Shown: positions 40,799 to 48,825 of the stretch, one piece after another
Layout: the number at the start of each line of letters is the position of its first letter
How positions within the stretch are numbered: position 1 is the stretch's first letter
From: Clostridiaceae bacterium
GTDB lineage: Bacteria > Bacillota > Clostridia > Lachnospirales > Lachnospiraceae
Length of the DNA: 48,825 nt
NCBI GenBank assembly: GCA_009911065.1
Contig: QXWR01000039.1
Span: 1-48,825 of the forward strand
Direction: 5' to 3'
Position numbers and translations under genes: made by a program
Notes under the pieces: generated by a model
The model's database searches: none
Seen by the model: the letters and a program-made list of their open reading frames with translations, nothing else
Told to the model about the DNA's origin: nothing

Positions 40799-41977
40799 AT
40801 GGTACAGGAAATTGAGAAGCATTTGGAGGAAAAACTAATCCCTTTTTGGGAGAGGCTGGCAGATTGGCAATATGGTGGATTTTACGGATATATGGGATAT
40901 GATTTGAAACTGAACCCACAGGCGGAAAAGGGGGTAATTTTAAACAGCAGGATTTTGTGGTTTTTCTCCAATGGGTTTTTGACATTAGGGGATACAAAAC
41001 TGTTGAAATATGCAGATCATGCCTATGAATTTCTGCGGGATTTTTGCGTGGACAAAAAATATGGCGGAGTGTATTGGTCTCTTTCCTATGACGGAAACGT
41101 TTTAGATGAGACAAAACACACGTACAATCTGGCGTTTGCTGTGTATGCATTGTCTTCTTATTATGCGGCCAGTAAAAAGGAAGAAGCGTTAATGTTGGCC
41201 TGTGAACTGTATGAGCAAATTGAAACCTGCTGCAAGGATGCAGGCGGATACGGGGAGGCATTTGACCGGGAGTTTCGTCCCATGTCCAATGAGAAGCTGT
41301 CCGAGAACGGAGTGATGGCAGCCCGCACAATGAATACGCTGCTTCATGTATTTGAAGCTTATACAGAGCTGTATCGGGTGAGCAGCCAGAAAAGGGTGGG
41401 AGATAAGATGCGGGAGATTCTGGACGTTTTTGAGCAGAACGTGTATAATCCTAAGAAACGGCGCCAGGAAGTGTTTTTTGACAGAGAGTGGAATCCACTC
41501 ATTGACCTTCACTCTTATGGACATGATATTGAGACATCCTGGCTGTTGGATTTGGGGTGTCAGGTATTAGGAGATCCGGAATATACGAAAAAAATGGCGC
41601 CGATGATTGAGGCACTGGCACAGGAAACGTATGAGAAGGCTTACCAGAATCACAGCATGATAAATGAATGTGAGAACGGAATCAACCAGACAGACCGAAT
41701 CTGGTGGGTGCAGGCAGAGGCAGTCGTAGGGTTTGTGAATGCCTGGGAGAGAATGCCGGAAAAAGAATATTTTCTCCATGGAGCAAAAGATATATGGACC
41801 TATATTTGTCAGGTGATGGTAGATAAAAGAGAAGGTTCCGAGTGGTATTGGCGGGTGGACGAAACTGGAAAGCCCGTTGAGGGAGAACCGATTGTGGAAC
41901 CGTGGAAGTGTCCATACCATAATGGCAGAATGTGTATGGAAATGATACAGAGGAGTCATAGGGGGAAATTGTCTTAA
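40799..41977 (+). CDS. Cellobiose 2-epimerase (AGE superfamily)
   Basis: This 392-residue (alpha/alpha)6-barrel protein has the two catalytic His motifs SYGHDIETSWLL (His242) and CPYHNGRMCMEM (His374), at almost the same numbers as in the Ruminococcus albus enzyme, and substrate-contact motifs ADWQYGGFYGYM and RIWWVQAEAVVGF. In mannan pathways it converts mannobiose to mannosylglucose (EC 5.1.3.11) for the GH130 phosphorylase directly downstream. The ATG is 17 bases after the preceding stop, with AAGGGAG. Cytoplasmic. Confidence 0.93.
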   Translation: MVQEIEKHLEEKLIPFWERLADWQYGGFYGYMGYDLKLNPQAEKGVILNSRILWFFSNGFLTLGDTKLLKYADHAYEFLRDFCVDKKYGGVYWSLSYDGNVLDETKHTYNLAFAVYALSSYYAASKKEEALMLACELYEQIETCCKDAGGYGEAFDREFRPMSNEKLSENGVMAARTMNTLLHVFEAYTELYRVSSQKRVGDKMREILDVFEQNVYNPKKRRQEVFFDREWNPLIDLHSYGHDIETSWLLDLGCQVLGDPEYTKKMAPMIEALAQETYEKAYQNHSMINECENGINQTDRIWWVQAEAVVGFVNAWERMPEKEYFLHGAKDIWTYICQVMVDKREGSEWYWRVDETGKPVEGEPIVEPWKCPYHNGRMCMEMIQRSHRGKLS

Positions 41978-41998
41978 AACAGAGTGAGGGAGAAAAGG

Positions 41999-43168
41999 AT
42001 GCTGGAAAAATATAGAGAAGAAAAAGAGAAACTGGAACGATTAATCGGAAAAAAGAACCGGAAAACTGAGTTTTATAATGGCATTTATAACCGATATGTG
42101 GACCCGGTGCTGACCAGAGAACATATTCCGGTGGAGTGGAAATATGATCTGAACCCACAAACCAATCCGTTTTTCATGGAACGGCTTGGGGTCAATGTAG
42201 TGATGAATGCAGGGGCTATTGAACTTGACGGGAGAATCTGCTTGGTGGTCCGGGTGGAAGGCAATGACCGGAAATCCTTTTTTGCTGTGGCAGAAAGCGA
42301 AAGCGGAGTGGACGGATTTCGATTTTGGGATGAGCCGGTAATGCTGCCGGATACTTGTCCGGAAGAGACCAATGTGTATGATATGCGTCTGACCAAACAT
42401 GAAGATGGATATATTTACGGGGTATTTTGTTCCGAAAGCAAAGACACCTCAGTAAAAGATTTGTCAGCTGCTGTGGCTGCTGCAGGGATTGTGCGGACAA
42501 AGGATTTAAAGAACTGGGAACGGCTGCCGAATCTGGTGACGCTGCGCTCTCCCCAACAAAGAAATGTAGTGCTTCATCCCAGGTTTGTAAATGGAAAATA
42601 TGGATTTTATACCAGACCTATGGATGATTTTATTGATACCGGAAGCGGCGGAGGAATCGGTTTTGGATTATGTGAGGATATTACTCATCCGGTAGTGGAT
42701 GAGGAGATTATGACCAGCCTGCGAAAATATCATACGATTACTGAGGCAAAGAACGGGGCCGGAGCAGTGCCGATTCCTACGGAGAAGGGCTGGATTCACA
42801 TCGCCCACGGAGTACGGAACACGGCGGCAGGGCTGCGTTATGTGATCTATGGATTTGCCACAGATCTGGAACATCCGGAGAAAGTGATTGCAGAGCCATC
42901 TGGATTTCTGATCGCTCCCAGAGAAGAGGAACGGGTGGGGGATGTGTCCAATGTGGTGTTTACCAATGGAGCGGTTGTTCGGGATAATGGACAGGTGCTC
43001 ATCTATTATGCTTCTTCTGACACACGGATTCATGTGGCCGAGACAACACAAAAACAGTTGGAGGACTATGTGTTCCATACGCCAAAAGATCCAGGAAGAA
43101 GCGCAGACTGTGTGAGACAGAGGGTGGAAATGATCCGCAGAAACAAGGAGTTTTTGAAGAGGATATGA
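41999..43168 (+). CDS. GH130 4-O-beta-mannosyl-glucose phosphorylase
   Basis: This 389-residue enzyme starts [10 protein letters not shown] after GAGGG; an upstream GTG at 41,984 would sit in the ribosome site. It has the GH130 subgroup 1 layout: [47 protein letters not shown] with proton-donor Asp128, [20 protein letters not shown] and [16 protein letters not shown]. This subgroup cleaves mannosyl-beta-1,4-glucose with phosphate to mannose-1-phosphate and glucose (EC 2.4.1.281). It follows the epimerase that makes its substrate. Intracellular. Confidence 0.92.
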   Translation: MLEKYREEKEKLERLIGKKNRKTEFYNGIYNRYVDPVLTREHIPVEWKYDLNPQTNPFFMERLGVNVVMNAGAIELDGRICLVVRVEGNDRKSFFAVAESESGVDGFRFWDEPVMLPDTCPEETNVYDMRLTKHEDGYIYGVFCSESKDTSVKDLSAAVAAAGIVRTKDLKNWERLPNLVTLRSPQQRNVVLHPRFVNGKYGFYTRPMDDFIDTGSGGGIGFGLCEDITHPVVDEEIMTSLRKYHTITEAKNGAGAVPIPTEKGWIHIAHGVRNTAAGLRYVIYGFATDLEHPEKVIAEPSGFLIAPREEERVGDVSNVVFTNGAVVRDNGQVLIYYASSDTRIHVAETTQKQLEDYVFHTPKDPGRSADCVRQRVEMIRRNKEFLKRI

Positions 43169-43257
43169 TATTCTTTCTGGTTGCTTGTTATATATAGAAA
43201 ATATATTTGATGCTGGAAGTGTATTTGAGAAAATAAAAACAGGAGAGTTGGGGAGCT

Positions 43258-45003
43258 ATGGGCGGATGGAATAGGGAGATAGCAGAGCGGTATAAGCTTT
43301 GGCTGGAATCGGATGTTTTTGATGAAGAGACAAAAAAGGAATTGAGAGGGCTGGAAGGAGAGGATGCAGAGATTACCGACCGTTTTTACCGGGATTTGGA
43401 ATTTGGCACCGGGGGCCTAAGAGGTGTGCTGGGGGCAGGAACCAACCGGATGAATCTTTATACAGTGAGAAAAGCCACTCAAGGACTTGCCAATTATATT
43501 CTGAAACAGGGAGAGAATAAGAAAACGGGAGTAGCCATTGCCTTTGATTCCCGCCGGATGTCTTTGGAGTTTGCCAGAGAGGCAGCCCTTTGTCTGGCTG
43601 CCAATAAAATCCGGGCTTATGTGTTTGACTCTCTGCGCCCCACTCCGGAATTGTCCTTTGCTCTGCGGGAACTGGGATGCATTGCAGGGATTGTGGTGAC
43701 AGCAAGCCACAATCCGCCAGAGTACAACGGCTACAAGGTTTACTGGGAGGACGGCGCTCAGATTACAGCGCCCAGAGACAAAGAGATTATAAAGGAAGTC
43801 AATGCCATTACCGATTACAGTGACGCCCGCACTATGGATTTGGAGGAAGCTAAGGCACAGGGATTGTATCAGGTGATTGGTGAAGAGATTGACAACCGCT
43901 ATATAGAAGAGTTGAAAAAGTTGGTGATTCACCCGGAAATCGTTAGGGAGCAGGGAAAGAATATAAAAATTGTCTATACACCTCTTCATGGTACAGGAAA
44001 TCTGCCGGTGCGGCGGATTTTGCGGGAGCTGGGTTTTGAACAGGTTTATGTGGTGCCAGAGCAAGAGCTGCCCAATGGAGATTTTCCCACAGTCAGCTAC
44101 CCTAATCCGGAAGATTCCAATGCCTTTACTTTGGCCTTAAAGCTGGCAAAGCAGGTAGATGCAGATCTTGTTCTTGCCACAGACCCAGATGCAGATCGTT
44201 TGGGCATTTATGGCAAAAACAAAGAGACTGGAGCATATGAGCCATTTACCGGCAATATGTCCGGAATGATTGTTTTAGAGTATATTTTGTCCCAAAAACA
44301 GGCTTTGGGGCAGCTTCCAGAGAATGGGGCGGTAGTGACAACCATTGTATCCGGGAAAATGTCCAGGGAAATTGCCAGAACCTATGGAGTGGAGCGGCTT
44401 GAAACGCTTACAGGTTTTAAATACATTGGAGAGCAGATTAAGTTTTTTGAAAAAAATCATGACCATGAATTTTTGTTTGGATATGAAGAGAGCTATGGGT
44501 GTCTGGTGGGAACTCATGCCAGAGACAAGGATGCTGTAGTTGCTGTGATGGCTCTGTGTGAGGCAGCAGCTTACTATTGGTCCCAGGGCCTTACCCTTTG
44601 CCAGCAGATGGAGCGGCTGTTTGAAAAATATGGCTATTTCCAGGAAGATCTCTGTACGATTACAATGAAAGGTCAGACCGGTGCAGCAAAAATTCGGGAC
44701 ATTCTGGAACATATCCGGAAAAATCCGCCTGCCCAAATTGGCGGCTATCAGGTCAATCAGTTCCGGGACTATGAAAAGGAAATGATTTTTGATTACAAGA
44801 CGAAAATGGAGTATCCTTCCGGGCTTCCCAAATCCAATGTGCTTTACTTTGATTTGGAGGAGGATGGCTGGTGCTGCGTCCGCCCATCTGGAACGGAACC
44901 AAAAGTGAAATTTTATATGGGAGTAAAAGGAAGATGCCAGGAAGATGCCAGACTACGGCTGGAGAGCTTGAAAACAGCAGTGCAGGGGCTGGTTGGAGCG
45001 TAA
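43258..45003 (+). CDS. Phosphoglucomutase/phosphomannomutase
   Basis: This 581-residue alpha-D-phosphohexomutase has the four domains in order: active-site Ser150 in VVTASHNPPEYNGYK, metal-binding loop ATDPDADRLGIY, sugar-specificity loop FGYEESYGCLVG and the phosphate loop RPSGTEPKVKFYMG. GGAG precedes the ATG, 90 bases after the preceding gene. In this locus it would convert the mannose-1-phosphate released by both GH130 enzymes to mannose-6-phosphate. The family acts on glucose phosphates too and specificity cannot be read exactly, but the position directly before the isomerase argues for mannose. Confidence 0.92.
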   Translation: MGGWNREIAERYKLWLESDVFDEETKKELRGLEGEDAEITDRFYRDLEFGTGGLRGVLGAGTNRMNLYTVRKATQGLANYILKQGENKKTGVAIAFDSRRMSLEFAREAALCLAANKIRAYVFDSLRPTPELSFALRELGCIAGIVVTASHNPPEYNGYKVYWEDGAQITAPRDKEIIKEVNAITDYSDARTMDLEEAKAQGLYQVIGEEIDNRYIEELKKLVIHPEIVREQGKNIKIVYTPLHGTGNLPVRRILRELGFEQVYVVPEQELPNGDFPTVSYPNPEDSNAFTLALKLAKQVDADLVLATDPDADRLGIYGKNKETGAYEPFTGNMSGMIVLEYILSQKQALGQLPENGAVVTTIVSGKMSREIARTYGVERLETLTGFKYIGEQIKFFEKNHDHEFLFGYEESYGCLVGTHARDKDAVVAVMALCEAAAYYWSQGLTLCQQMERLFEKYGYFQEDLCTITMKGQTGAAKIRDILEHIRKNPPAQIGGYQVNQFRDYEKEMIFDYKTKMEYPSGLPKSNVLYFDLEEDGWCCVRPSGTEPKVKFYMGVKGRCQEDARLRLESLKTAVQGLVGA

Positions 45004-45081
45004 AAGCTTTGATTGGTTTCCTTTGGAAATGACAGAAGATCCAGGTCAGAGGAAGATGGTTTTTATGAAAGAGGTAGAGGA

Positions 45082-46953
45082 ATGAGCATACTGAAATTAA
45101 AGCCCAGCTGTAAGGATTATCTGTGGGGCGGACATCGTCTGGTGGAAGAGTACAAAAAGGAATATTCCGGAGAAGTGCTGGCAGAGACCTGGGAACTTTC
45201 CTGCCATCCGGCAGGCCCTTCTTATGTTGACAATGGACCTTATAAGGGAAAGACTTTACAGGAGTACATTAACCAGGAAGGAAAGCAGGTTTTGGGGAAA
45301 AACTGCAGACGTTTCCGGGATTTTCCCATTCTGGCAAAGTTTATTGATGCTAGAGACAATTTGTCCATTCAGGTTCATCCAGACAACCGTTATGCCTTGC
45401 AAAATGAAGGACAATATGGTAAAACGGAGATGTGGTATGTGATGGAGGCTGGAGAGAACTCCTATTTGTACTACGGGTTTCAGCGGGAGATTTCCAGGGA
45501 AGAATTTGCAGAGCGGATTCAATCAGACACCCTTTTGGAGGTGCTTCATGCAGTGCCGGTTCAGAAAGGAGATGTGCTTTTCATTGAATCTGGTACGATT
45601 CACGCCATTGGAAAAGATATTCTCATTGCGGAGATTCAGCAAAATTCCAATGTCACCTACCGGGTTTACGACTATGGGCGGGTGGGAAAGGACGGGAGAA
45701 AGCGGGATTTGCACATTGAGAAGGCGTTAGCAGTGACAAACCGGGTACCAATTTTTAAGAGCAAAAGCAGTTATCCCCATGTGGCAGACTGTGATTATTT
45801 TACGGTGGATAAGCTTAATCTGGATGGGATTATGATGGGGCGGATGGAAGGAAATGTGACGGATCGATCTTTTGTCAGTCTTCTTTTTTTGGACGGGGAA
45901 GGAAGGATTACCTGCAAAGGAGAACAGCTGGATTACAAAAAAGGAGACAGTTTCTTTTTGTCTGCTGGCAGTGGCGCCTATGAGATTGCAGGAAAATGCG
46001 ATGTGTTGATTACTACCATTCGAGAAAAAGCTGGTTCTGTGCGTGTGGGCGTATGGATGGGGGGAGATCAGACTCAGATCGGTCTGGTAGACGACCATCA
46101 AAAAATTCTGGCAGCCAAAACATTTGCTACTCATGCAGAGCAGGGAGCGGATGCCATGATTGGAGAGACGGCAAAAGAGATTTTAGCTCTTTTGGAGCAG
46201 GAGGAAATTCCCATGGACCGGTGCGCCGGGGTAGGAGTGGGAATTGCCGGAACCGTGGACCGAAGGAGAGGAATTGTCCGCTATTCCAACAACATCCGCT
46301 GGAAAGAAGTTGACTTAACAAGAAAATTAAGCGATTATCTTCCGGTTCCTGTGCGGGCTGCCAACGATGCAGACTGTACTGCTTTGGGGGAGGCGCTGGT
46401 TGGGGCCGGACGGGATTATCAGGATGTGGTTATGCTGACTTTGGGAGCTGGAGTGGGAGGAGGCGTTATTTTAGACGGCAGGATTTACGACGGAAGAGGC
46501 ATGGGCGGCATGGAGCTTGGGCATATGGTGATTGTGGAAGAGGGAGAAATGTGTACCTGCAAAAGAAAGGGATGTCTGGAAGCCTATGTGTCAGAAACTG
46601 CTTTGGAGAAACGGACAAAAAAGGTTTTTGGAGCAGCTCTTCCCCTGTCTGAACTTCTTGCCATGGCGCTTGCCGGGGATAAACGGGCCAGAGAAGTTTT
46701 GGATGATTATGTGAAAAAATTGGGAACCGGACTGGTAAATATTGTAAATATTTTCCGCCCTCAGCTGATTCTTTTAGGCGGCGGAATCAGCCGTCTTGGA
46801 AGAGAACGGGAACGGCTTATTTTGGAACCACTGCGGGCAGCAATCCGGGAAAATTCGTTTGGAGGAGAGTCTGGGGAGATTCCGGAGCTTGAGGTGGCTG
46901 CCCTGGGACGGGCTGCCAGTGTAATCGGAGCTGCCAGCATACTGACTTCTTGA
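45082..46953 (+). CDS. Fused mannose-6-phosphate isomerase / ROK sugar kinase
   Basis: This 623-residue protein starts MSILKLKPSC after GAGGTAGAGG; a frame from 45,013 adds 23 residues without support. Residues 1-310 are a type I isomerase: zinc ligands Gln97 and His99 (IQVHPDN), Glu116 (KTEMWYV) and His174 (GTIHAIGKDI), then NSNVTYRVYDYGR. Residues 320-623 are ROK: ANDADCTALGE with catalytic Asp429, TLGAGVGGGVILDG, MELGHMVI and a zinc motif with Cys491, Cys493 and Cys498. The first phosphate motif is odd: VGVWMGGDQTQ instead of the usual DxGGT. It would make fructose-6-phosphate from mannose-6-phosphate and phosphorylate free glucose or mannose. Whether the kinase half is active is open. Confidence 0.9.
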   Translation: MSILKLKPSCKDYLWGGHRLVEEYKKEYSGEVLAETWELSCHPAGPSYVDNGPYKGKTLQEYINQEGKQVLGKNCRRFRDFPILAKFIDARDNLSIQVHPDNRYALQNEGQYGKTEMWYVMEAGENSYLYYGFQREISREEFAERIQSDTLLEVLHAVPVQKGDVLFIESGTIHAIGKDILIAEIQQNSNVTYRVYDYGRVGKDGRKRDLHIEKALAVTNRVPIFKSKSSYPHVADCDYFTVDKLNLDGIMMGRMEGNVTDRSFVSLLFLDGEGRITCKGEQLDYKKGDSFFLSAGSGAYEIAGKCDVLITTIREKAGSVRVGVWMGGDQTQIGLVDDHQKILAAKTFATHAEQGADAMIGETAKEILALLEQEEIPMDRCAGVGVGIAGTVDRRRGIVRYSNNIRWKEVDLTRKLSDYLPVPVRAANDADCTALGEALVGAGRDYQDVVMLTLGAGVGGGVILDGRIYDGRGMGGMELGHMVIVEEGEMCTCKRKGCLEAYVSETALEKRTKKVFGAALPLSELLAMALAGDKRAREVLDDYVKKLGTGLVNIVNIFRPQLILLGGGISRLGRERERLILEPLRAAIRENSFGGESGEIPELEVAALGRAASVIGAASILTS

Positions 46954-46999
46954 CAGGAATTGTTTCATAGGAGGAACTGTTTTTAAGGAGAGGAAAAAG

Positions 47000-48361
47000 A
47001 TGGATAAGGGATTTTGTAAAGATTTTGCATGGGGAGCCGCCACGTCCTCCTATCAAATTGAGGGAGCAGCACAAGAAGACGGGAAGGGACTCCACATTTG
47101 GGACGTGTTTTGCCGGGAGAAAGGGCGTGTGTTTGATCAGCACACAGGAGATATAGCCTGCGATCACTATCATCGGTTTCGGGAAGATGTAGCGATTATG
47201 AAGGAAATGGGACTTGGGGCATATCGTTTCTCTCTGTCCTGGGCCAGACTTTTGCCAGAAGGAACCGGAAAAGTCAATGAAGCTGGAATCCATTTTTATA
47301 ATCAGTTGATTGATGAACTGCTGGAGGCCGGAATTGAGCCTTATATTACTCTTTTCCACTGGGACTATCCCTATGAACTTTATAAGAGGGGCGGTTGGAT
47401 GAATCCGGAAAGCGTTCGCTGGTTTGGAGAATATGCAAAGCTGGCAGCAGAACGATTTTCTGACCGGGTTACAAAGTTTTTTACCTTTAATGAACCCCAA
47501 TGCTTTATTGGATTGTCCTATCTGGACGGGATTCATGCTCCAGGCATTCAGGCTCCCATTCAGGATACCTTTGAGATGGCCCATCATGTTTTAAAGGCCC
47601 ATGGGCTGGCTGTGCGGATGCTTCGCCAGTACGGAAAACAGAAGCTTCAAATTGGCTATGCCCCCACTGGCTCCATGAGCTATCCGGACAGCTCCGATCC
47701 AAAAGATGTGGAGGCGGCCCGGAGACATTTGTTTTCTTTTCCGGAGGAAGATCGAAGATGGGCGTGGAATGTAAGTTTTTGGAGTGATCCAGTAATCCTG
47801 GGCCATTATCCGGAAGAATTTTTAACCAGGTATGGAACTTATATGCCTGAAATGACAGAGGAAGACTGGAAACTGGTTTCCGAACCGATTGATTTTTATG
47901 GTCAGAACATTTACAACGGAAACCGTATACGCCAGGGTGAAAACGGAAAGCCAGAGGTGGTTTCCAGATACGAAGGTTTTCCACGGACAGCTATCGGTTG
48001 GCCGGTTACTCCGGAATGTCTTTACTGGGGTCCTAAATTTTTGTATGAGCGATATGGGAAGCCCATATATATTACGGAGAACGGCATGTCCTGCCATGAC
48101 GTAGTTTCTTTGGATGGAAAGGTACATGACCCAAATCGGATTGATTTTATGCAGCGGTATCTGGCCTGCTTAAAGCAGGCGGCTGTGGATGGCGTAGACC
48201 TAAAGGGATATTTTCACTGGTCCCTGATGGATAATTTTGAATGGCACAGTGGGTACAGTGAGCGGTTTGGACTGATTTATGTGGATTATCCGACTGGGGA
48301 ACGGATTTGGAAGGATTCGGCCTACTGGTATCAGGAGTTTTTGCGGGGGAGACGGATTTAG
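47000..48361 (+). CDS. GH1 beta-glucosidase
   Basis: This 453-residue cytoplasmic enzyme has GH1 hallmarks: FAWGAATSSYQIEGA near the N-terminus, TFNEPQ with acid/base Glu165, YITENGMS with nucleophile Glu360, and the C-terminal GYFHWSLMDNFEWHSGYSERFG. Length is typical of the family. There are no phosphate-binding features typical of 6-phospho-beta-glucosidases (the position after the Trp-Ser loop reads MDNFEW), so free glucosides are the likely substrates. In this operon it probably removes glucose from glucomannan-derived oligosaccharides. It is the last gene of unit 2, with GGAG upstream. Confidence 0.93.
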   Translation: MDKGFCKDFAWGAATSSYQIEGAAQEDGKGLHIWDVFCREKGRVFDQHTGDIACDHYHRFREDVAIMKEMGLGAYRFSLSWARLLPEGTGKVNEAGIHFYNQLIDELLEAGIEPYITLFHWDYPYELYKRGGWMNPESVRWFGEYAKLAAERFSDRVTKFFTFNEPQCFIGLSYLDGIHAPGIQAPIQDTFEMAHHVLKAHGLAVRMLRQYGKQKLQIGYAPTGSMSYPDSSDPKDVEAARRHLFSFPEEDRRWAWNVSFWSDPVILGHYPEEFLTRYGTYMPEMTEEDWKLVSEPIDFYGQNIYNGNRIRQGENGKPEVVSRYEGFPRTAIGWPVTPECLYWGPKFLYERYGKPIYITENGMSCHDVVSLDGKVHDPNRIDFMQRYLACLKQAAVDGVDLKGYFHWSLMDNFEWHSGYSERFGLIYVDYPTGERIWKDSAYWYQEFLRGRRI

Positions 48362-48402
48362 AGCCAACGATACATCGGTCATTAAGAAATGAGCGCTAGA
48401 GT

Positions 48403-48554
48403 GTGTCTGAAAATTCATTCCCGCCATCTGCACGCCCCACTTTGCGGGACATTTGGCTCTCATTCGGTCAACGTAGCCCACTACGCTTCCCTCATTCGAG
48501 CCAAATCTCCCACAAACTGGGACGCACATCTGACGGAAAGCAATTTTCAGACAC
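48403..48554. mobile_element. MITE-like inverted-repeat element, full copy (152 bp)
   Basis: Thirteen-base perfect terminal inverted repeats, GTGTCTGAAAATT (48,403-48,415) and AATTTTCAGACAC (48,542-48,554), bound an interior that is itself an imperfect palindrome (ATTTGGCTC near 48,449 with GAGCCAAAT near 48,499). No gene is inside. A degenerate full copy is at 16,297-16,442 and partial copies at 36,077-36,101 and possibly 14,474-14,489. No clear target duplication is visible. The stretch 48,555-48,763 has only a short unconvincing ORF. Confidence 0.7.
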
Positions 48555-48763
48555 CATCAAGATGAGGTGATAGGCAAATTGTCACTTGGCGCTTATGTTA
48601 TATTTTTTTATTTTCCGTTCAACCTCGCGATAATTGCCTCGCGATACTCTGCATGGTGGGGCATACCACCGCCCACCCCTCCCAGTTTTGGAAATCTAAG
48701 CTTAAAGCTGCTTTCATTCTTCAAGGTAAGAAAGCATTTTACAGAACCCATCCATCCTCGTAT

Positions 48764-48810
48764 AATAAGTTTATAGCCAGTCAGAACAGGCTATAGACTT
48801 ATTCTTTTTT
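48764..48810 (+). terminator. Strong rho-independent terminator
   Basis: Fifteen-base arms (48,764-48,778 and 48,789-48,803, one T-G wobble) with a ten-base loop are followed by CTTTTTT. It lies 400 bases after the GH1 stop and would end the mannan unit 2 transcript, or attenuate a gene beyond the window. Confidence 0.7.
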
Positions 48811-48825
48811 GATATAGATGCAGGA

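Noticed and set aside
48567..48776. 69-residue ORF near the right edge
   Set aside because: No ribosome site at proper distance and no recognisable features; it runs into the terminator hairpin.
1..48825. tRNA, rRNA genes and known riboswitches
   Set aside because: I looked for tRNA-like cloverleaf ends, rRNA blocks and common riboswitch cores by eye and saw none that could be supported.

Overview
The window looks like a piece of chromosome from a gut Clostridia, most likely a Lachnospiraceae close to Roseburia or Blautia. This rests on gene content (a mannan phosphorolysis locus, FapA, Firmicutes-type integrative-element debris), strong AGGAGG-type ribosome sites and near-consensus sigma-A promoters. 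The species cannot be named from sequence alone.

Left third (1-14,330) is an accessory region. It opens with the start of an integrative-element gene. A minus-strand resistance-like operon follows, in transcription order: response regulator, sensor kinase, MacB/FtsX-type permease, ABC ATPase and a small lipoprotein. From about 5.2 to 11.75 kb the DNA is a mosaic of mobilization-module debris. It holds a truncated XRE regulator, three DUF1016 (YhcG-type nuclease) copies in different states of decay, a MobC-like fragment, a relaxase scrap and a candidate oriT. An AT-rich TIR-TPR gene, split by a frameshift next to an A7 run, is embedded in it. From 11.75 to 14.1 kb there is a decayed VTC / DUF4956 / cellulose-synthase-like cluster, cut at both ends.

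The middle (14.6-23.05 kb, plus strand) holds FapA (DUF342), a Wzt-type ABC ATPase with a glycan-binding C-terminus, a 1,329-residue protein joining a methyltransferase-like domain to two glycosyltransferase domains, and a LacI-family regulator.

The right half (23.3-48.4 kb, plus strand) is a beta-mannan utilization locus in two transcription units. Each starts from a near-identical promoter with the same 20 bases across the -10 region. Unit 1: solute-binding lipoprotein, two sugar permeases, a membrane-anchored GH26 mannanase with flanking binding modules, and a 2,015-residue secreted protein made almost entirely of repeated beta-sandwich-like modules with no recognised catalytic domain. Unit 2: GH36 alpha-galactosidase, a GH130 mannooligosaccharide phosphorylase, cellobiose 2-epimerase, a GH130 mannosylglucose phosphorylase, a phosphohexomutase, a fused mannose-6-phosphate isomerase / ROK kinase, and a GH1 beta-glucosidase.

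Inferred flow: GH26 cuts mannan at the surface and the large modular protein may hold substrate there. The ABC system imports oligosaccharides; no ATPase is encoded here, so a shared one is presumed. GH36 removes galactose, and GH130 enzymes with the epimerase yield mannose-1-phosphate and glucose. The mutase and isomerase lead to fructose-6-phosphate, the ROK domain would phosphorylate the freed hexose, and GH1 handles glucose-containing ends.

A family of small inverted-repeat elements (MITE-like, termini GTGTCTGAAAATT) is scattered at 48.4, 16.3, 36.1 and possibly 14.5 kb. The strongest candidates for something undescribed are the giant modular protein with its four nearly identical 303-bp repeats, the isomerase-kinase fusion with a degenerate phosphate motif, and the paired promoters of the mannan locus.
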